Source: Planctomycetota bacterium (GTDB lineage Bacteria > Planctomycetota > Phycisphaerae > UBA1845 > PWPN01). From it: DNA of 6,893 nt. Shown one piece after another: positions 5,917 through 6,893 of the stretch. The notes beneath the pieces are model-generated. The model saw only the letters and a program-made list of their open reading frames with translations, did not search any database and was not told the DNA's origin. The stretch covers positions 2,315,142-2,322,034 of the forward strand of contig CP070790.1 of NCBI GenBank assembly GCA_020346805.1, in the 5' to 3' direction. Position 1 is the stretch's first letter. The number at the start of each line of letters is the position of its first letter. Position numbers and translations under genes: made by a program.

Positions 5917-6893
5917 TTATTCGGCGTATCTTCTGACAATAACGGCGGAATTAATGCCCATCATTCCAAATGAATTGTTAAGGATATAATCAACTTTGTC
6001 AACCTTTTTGGGTTCGTTGATCACAAGGTTCTTGAGGGCGCACTCAGGGTCCAGATTGTCCAAATTGATTGTCTGATGAACGATAAGGTCTTCAAATGAA
6101 GGTAAGTTGCCCACTAATTCAAGTGTGCCGGCCGCTCCCATAGTATGACCGATGTAGCTCTTGGTGGCGTTAATGTATGTATTTGAATTATTCCCGAAAA
6201 CTTCTCTGATCGCCTGACATTCCGCCTTGTCCCCTTCAGGGGTGGCCGTTGCGTGGGCATTGATAATATCGATGTCGCCCGCGGAGATTCCTGCTTTCTT
6301 GAGAGTAAGATTCATACACTCAACTTGCCTTTGAGGGTTCGGAAGGATGTAATCGAACGCATCCGAGTTAATAGCGTGTCCAACGATTTCGCCGTAAATC
6401 CTGGAGCCTCTTTCCAATGCATCATCAAGTCTTTCCAGTATGCATAAACAGCCGCCTTCGGAAACGACGATACCGTTTCGATCTCTATCGAATGGACGGG
6501 ACGCCTTTTTCGGGTCGGGATGGCTCGCCAATGCTCCTTCGTTCTTAAACGCTGCGAAAACTCCAAATGTATGAGGGGTTTCAGATACACCACCGGCTAG
6601 GGCATAATCCACTTCACCCAGGCGCAGCATTTGCAGGCCTTGAATAAGGCCTATATTGCCGGCAGCACAGGCGGCTCCCAGGGTGTAATGCGGCCCGGTA
6701 ATCCCCATGTTCAAGGTGATTTCGCCGGCGGGACTGTTAGCTACGGTTCGAGGGTTGTGGTGGTGCGACCAGATGTCTACATTGTAGTCATATTGCTTGA
6801 TGTTATATATCTCGTGTTCCGTTTCGACATTTCCGTGCTCGGTAATGCCGAGATATATGCCTACCCTCGATCTGTCGATTGAGTCAAGGTCAA
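5917..6893 (-). CDS. FabF-type beta-ketoacyl-ACP synthase (KS), 5' end beyond window
   Basis: A second condensing enzyme. The frame is open from its TAA (5917-5919) to the right edge, giving 324 residues. Alignment with the complete paralogue shows that roughly the first 88 residues are missing, so the internal TTG near 6714 is not a start. Seen: the catalytic Cys in LGAACAAG, His in NAHATATPEGD, and Lys and His in TKSYIGHTMGAAG, so it should be catalytically competent. A hand alignment with the KS at 2878-4116 gives 258 identities in 324 positions (about 80%), with no gaps. The unusual features are shared: WSHHH, SDAFDY and a GMMGIN loop in place of GFGGTN. It is followed after 43 bases by the ACP gene, its probable partner. 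It may be a duplicate specialised for another chain length, or one half of a KS heterodimer. Because both Cys are intact, a classic Cys-less chain-length-factor partner is not supported. Confidence 0.92.
   Translation of the reverse strand, partial: DLDSIDRSRVGIYLGITEHGNVETEHEIYNIKQYDYNVDIWSHHHNPRTVANSPAGEITLNMGITGPHYTLGAACAAGNIGLIQGLQMLRLGEVDYALAGGVSETPHTFGVFAAFKNEGALASHPDPKKASRPFDRDRNGIVVSEGGCLCILERLDDALERGSRIYGEIVGHAINSDAFDYILPNPQRQVECMNLTLKKAGISAGDIDIINAHATATPEGDKAECQAIREVFGNNSNTYINATKSYIGHTMGAAGTLELVGNLPSFEDLIVHQTINLDNLDPECALKNLVINEPKKVDKVDYILNNSFGMMGINSAVIVRRYAE

Noticed and set aside
5874..5939. 22-residue N-terminal extension of the ACP from ATG 5939
   Set aside because: It would overlap the end of the KS gene and lacks a ribosome binding site, while ATG 5873 has an excellent one and gives the normal ACP length.
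5917..6893. Cys-less chain-length-factor (KS-beta) role for one of the two KSs
   Set aside because: Both proteins keep the active-site Cys and both His, so neither shows the loss that marks a KS-beta subunit.

Overview
The window is a compact bacterial lipid or polyketide-type biosynthesis locus. Every gene I can support lies on the minus strand, so transcription runs from high to low coordinates. In transcription order the genes are: a ketosynthase (KS) of the FabF type cut by the right window edge (5917-6893); an acyl carrier protein, ACP (5622-5873); an OleA/FabH-type thiolase-fold ketosynthase (4155-5204); a second, complete FabF-type KS (2878-4116) about 80% identical to the first; and two consecutive FAD-dependent oxidoreductases of the phytoene desaturase (CrtI/RetSat-like) superfamily (1328-2713 and 1-1309, the latter cut by the left edge). 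No RNA genes, CRISPR arrays, transposases or credible plus-strand genes were seen.

Layout. KS and ACP are 43 bases apart. A 417-base non-coding stretch (5205-5621) follows, holding one copy of a palindromic repeat and a good sigma70-like promoter facing the OleA-like gene. The OleA-like gene is tightly linked to the second KS. A 164-base gap with the second copy of the palindrome leads into the two oxidoreductases, which are 18 bases apart and probably translated together.

How the genes may work together (inference). The ACP would carry a growing chain. One or both FabF-type enzymes would elongate it, or act as a KS pair. The OleA-like enzyme retains Cys, His, Asn and the Glu that in OleA supports head-to-head Claisen condensation, so it could start the chain or join two acyl chains. 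The CrtI-like pair would desaturate, saturate or isomerise the conjugated or saturated chain. No ketoreductase, dehydratase, thioesterase, OleB, OleC or OleD is in the window, so these would have to be supplied from outside it. The mix of FabF-type KSs, ACP and paired phytoene-desaturase homologues recalls, from memory, the gene sets proposed for ladderane lipid synthesis in anammox bacteria, but that is a resemblance and not an identification. Both KS copies have unusual residues at positions that form the acyl pocket and the gating loops in E. coli FabF, which suggests an unusual substrate.

Organism. Middling GC, Shine-Dalgarno starts and this gene set fit an environmental bacterium. Desulfobacterota, Chloroflexota (Dehalococcoidia) or Planctomycetota are my guesses, with low confidence; nothing in the window fixes the phylum.
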